The notes under the pieces are model-generated. The model searched no databases. It was given only the letters and a program-made list of their open reading frames with translations, and was not told the DNA's origin. This document shows, piece after piece, positions 20,802 to 21,540 of a stretch of DNA of 21,540 nt. Location: positions 1-21,540 of the forward strand of contig JBFIKF010000014.1 of assembly GCA_041600415.1 (NCBI GenBank). The letters run 5' to 3'. The position numbers and the translations under genes were made by a program. Every line of letters starts with the position of its first letter. Position 1 is the first letter of the stretch. This DNA comes from JBFJKD01 sp041600415 (GTDB taxonomy: Bacteria; Pseudomonadota; Gammaproteobacteria; Pseudomonadales; Porticoccaceae).

Positions 20802-21540
20802 GCTGCAATTCCTCGTTGCGCCGCAATTTTATTTACCTTGGAGTCCAGCTCCTGAACTGCTTTCATGGTCAGCCCCAGCGCGTCCTGGAAGCCGATGCTC
20901 TTGCCATCGCCCTTGCCAGTCGCTTCTTGGAAGTCCTCAGCGTATGGGCCGATGTGGGTACCATCGGTTGCCGGCATTACACCGGATGGGGGCCTCTCTC
21001 GCTTGGCGGCTTCTGTGTATTCCCACGACTCGACAGGCAAGCCGTTAATGGCCTGAAGCGCATCTTTCACAGGGCGCTTGTTCTTTTTCTTTTCCTTGCT
21101 GCTAAAAGTACCGCCAGCTCCGACATAGGTGCCGGCAGCGCCCGCTGCAGCGCCTACTATCGCCGCATCCGCAGCCGTGTCGGCGTTGTAGCCATCCATT
21201 TCCATTTGATGAAGATTGCTGAAAGTATTCGCCATTCCCTGCTGACCACTCATGGCGCCCTGGAAGCCTTGGCTCATTACGCCACGGTTGGCGAAATAGC
21301 TGGAATCAGCTCCTCGGCGATTGCCCGCGGCCGCCGAGCCTGCGCCGATACCCAGCTGCTGGGCTGACATCGCCTGGCTGGGTAGGCCGCTTTCGATGTT
21401 GGCGGCATTCTGGCGCAGTATCTGGCCTTGGCTCTCCGTTTGTCGTCGAGCCTGATTCTGGGCGCCCGCAGAGGCTAGAGCCGTGTCCAGGCTTGCTGAT
21501 CGATCGATGCCCTGATAGCGACCGCTGCGCGGGTCCAGGC
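20798..21540 (-). CDS. Virion protein with S74-like C-terminal domain, N-terminus outside window
   Basis: An ATG exists at 21370, but the frame stays open without a stop to the window edge, so the gene is truncated and the start is unknown. The visible 246 residues comprise a Gln/Ala-rich helical part and a low-complexity Gly/Ala segment (AAIVGAAAGAAGTYVGAGG). They end in FSSKEKKKNK... INGLPVESWEY ... THIGPYAEDFQEAT ... LGLTMKAVQELDSKV. This resembles the peptidase S74 intramolecular chaperone fold of phage tail spikes and fibres, in which a Ser and a Lys cleave the chaperone off after assembly. The usual S-D is S-S/S-K here, so self-cleavage is uncertain. ATGA overlap links it to the 583-aa gene downstream. 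Confidence 0.7.
   Translation of the reverse strand, partial: LDPRSGRYQGIDRSASLDTALASAGAQNQARRQTESQGQILRQNAANIESGLPSQAMSAQQLGIGAGSAAAGNRRGADSSYFANRGVMSQGFQGAMSGQQGMANTFSNLHQMEMDGYNADTAADAAIVGAAAGAAGTYVGAGGTFSSKEKKKNKRPVKDALQAINGLPVESWEYTEAAKRERPPSGVMPATDGTHIGPYAEDFQEATGKGDGKSIGFQDALGLTMKAVQELDSKVNKIAAQRGIAA

Noticed and set aside
1..21540. CRISPR arrays, insertion sequences, rRNA
   Set aside because: No regularly spaced repeats, transposase-like ORFs or rRNA-like stretches were seen on either strand.

Overview
The window is bacteriophage DNA with no recognisable host gene. It reads best as part of a temperate, probably podovirus-like phage of a moderately GC-rich gammaproteobacterium. The phage assignment rests on a DUF2303-type early gene, an excisionase/integrase pair, a holin-endolysin-spanin lysis cassette, and a 12.4-kb gene for a 4117-residue polyvalent virion protein. 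The host guess rests on the att core, which matches the 3' end of a tRNA-Asp-like gene, and on overall composition. Bcep22-like podoviruses are the closest architecture I can recall, from memory only.

Layout. Positions 1-4788 (+ strand) hold an early/accessory block: a 5'-truncated DUF2303 gene, a run of small hypothetical genes (several with paired cysteines, one MazG-like), then xis and int overlapping out of frame. Positions 4758-4938 hold an apparent intact attP: a 24-bp tRNA 3'-end core flanked by two pairs of the direct repeat ACTTGCCA. The same intergenic region has a 10-bp inverted repeat and a 16-bp sequence one base off the bacterial parS consensus. Positions 4943-6332 (- strand) hold the lysis module: endolysin, holin, a tiny membrane protein, and Rz with an overlapping Rz1. 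Positions 6381-6693 (+ strand) hold a lone small membrane-protein gene facing the opposite way. Positions 6687-21540 (- strand) hold the late virion genes: a protein with an S74-like C-terminus that runs off the window, a 583-residue virion-associated protein, and the giant polyvalent protein.

How it works together. The early operon and the late operon converge on attP. Phage genes lie on both sides of an uninterrupted attP, so this sequence looks like free or circularised phage genome rather than an integrated prophage. The giant protein combines two ParB-like modules, a cytosine-methyltransferase-like domain, a Cys-rich GP88-like domain, a RadC/JAMM domain, an HExxH peptidase, an ADP-ribosyltransferase-like domain and a long membrane-active C-terminus. 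This fits the published polyvalent-protein model of effectors injected with phage DNA.

Most unusual observation: between 2243 and 3263 the small genes are separated by elements that look like integron attC sites. Four successive genes stop with TAA inside a TAAC box, and three of these are followed by GTTAT. Two genes are bracketed by exactly complementary ends (10 bp and 9 bp), as expected for integron gene cassettes. No integron integrase is visible. All family assignments come from reading the translations, since no database search could be run.
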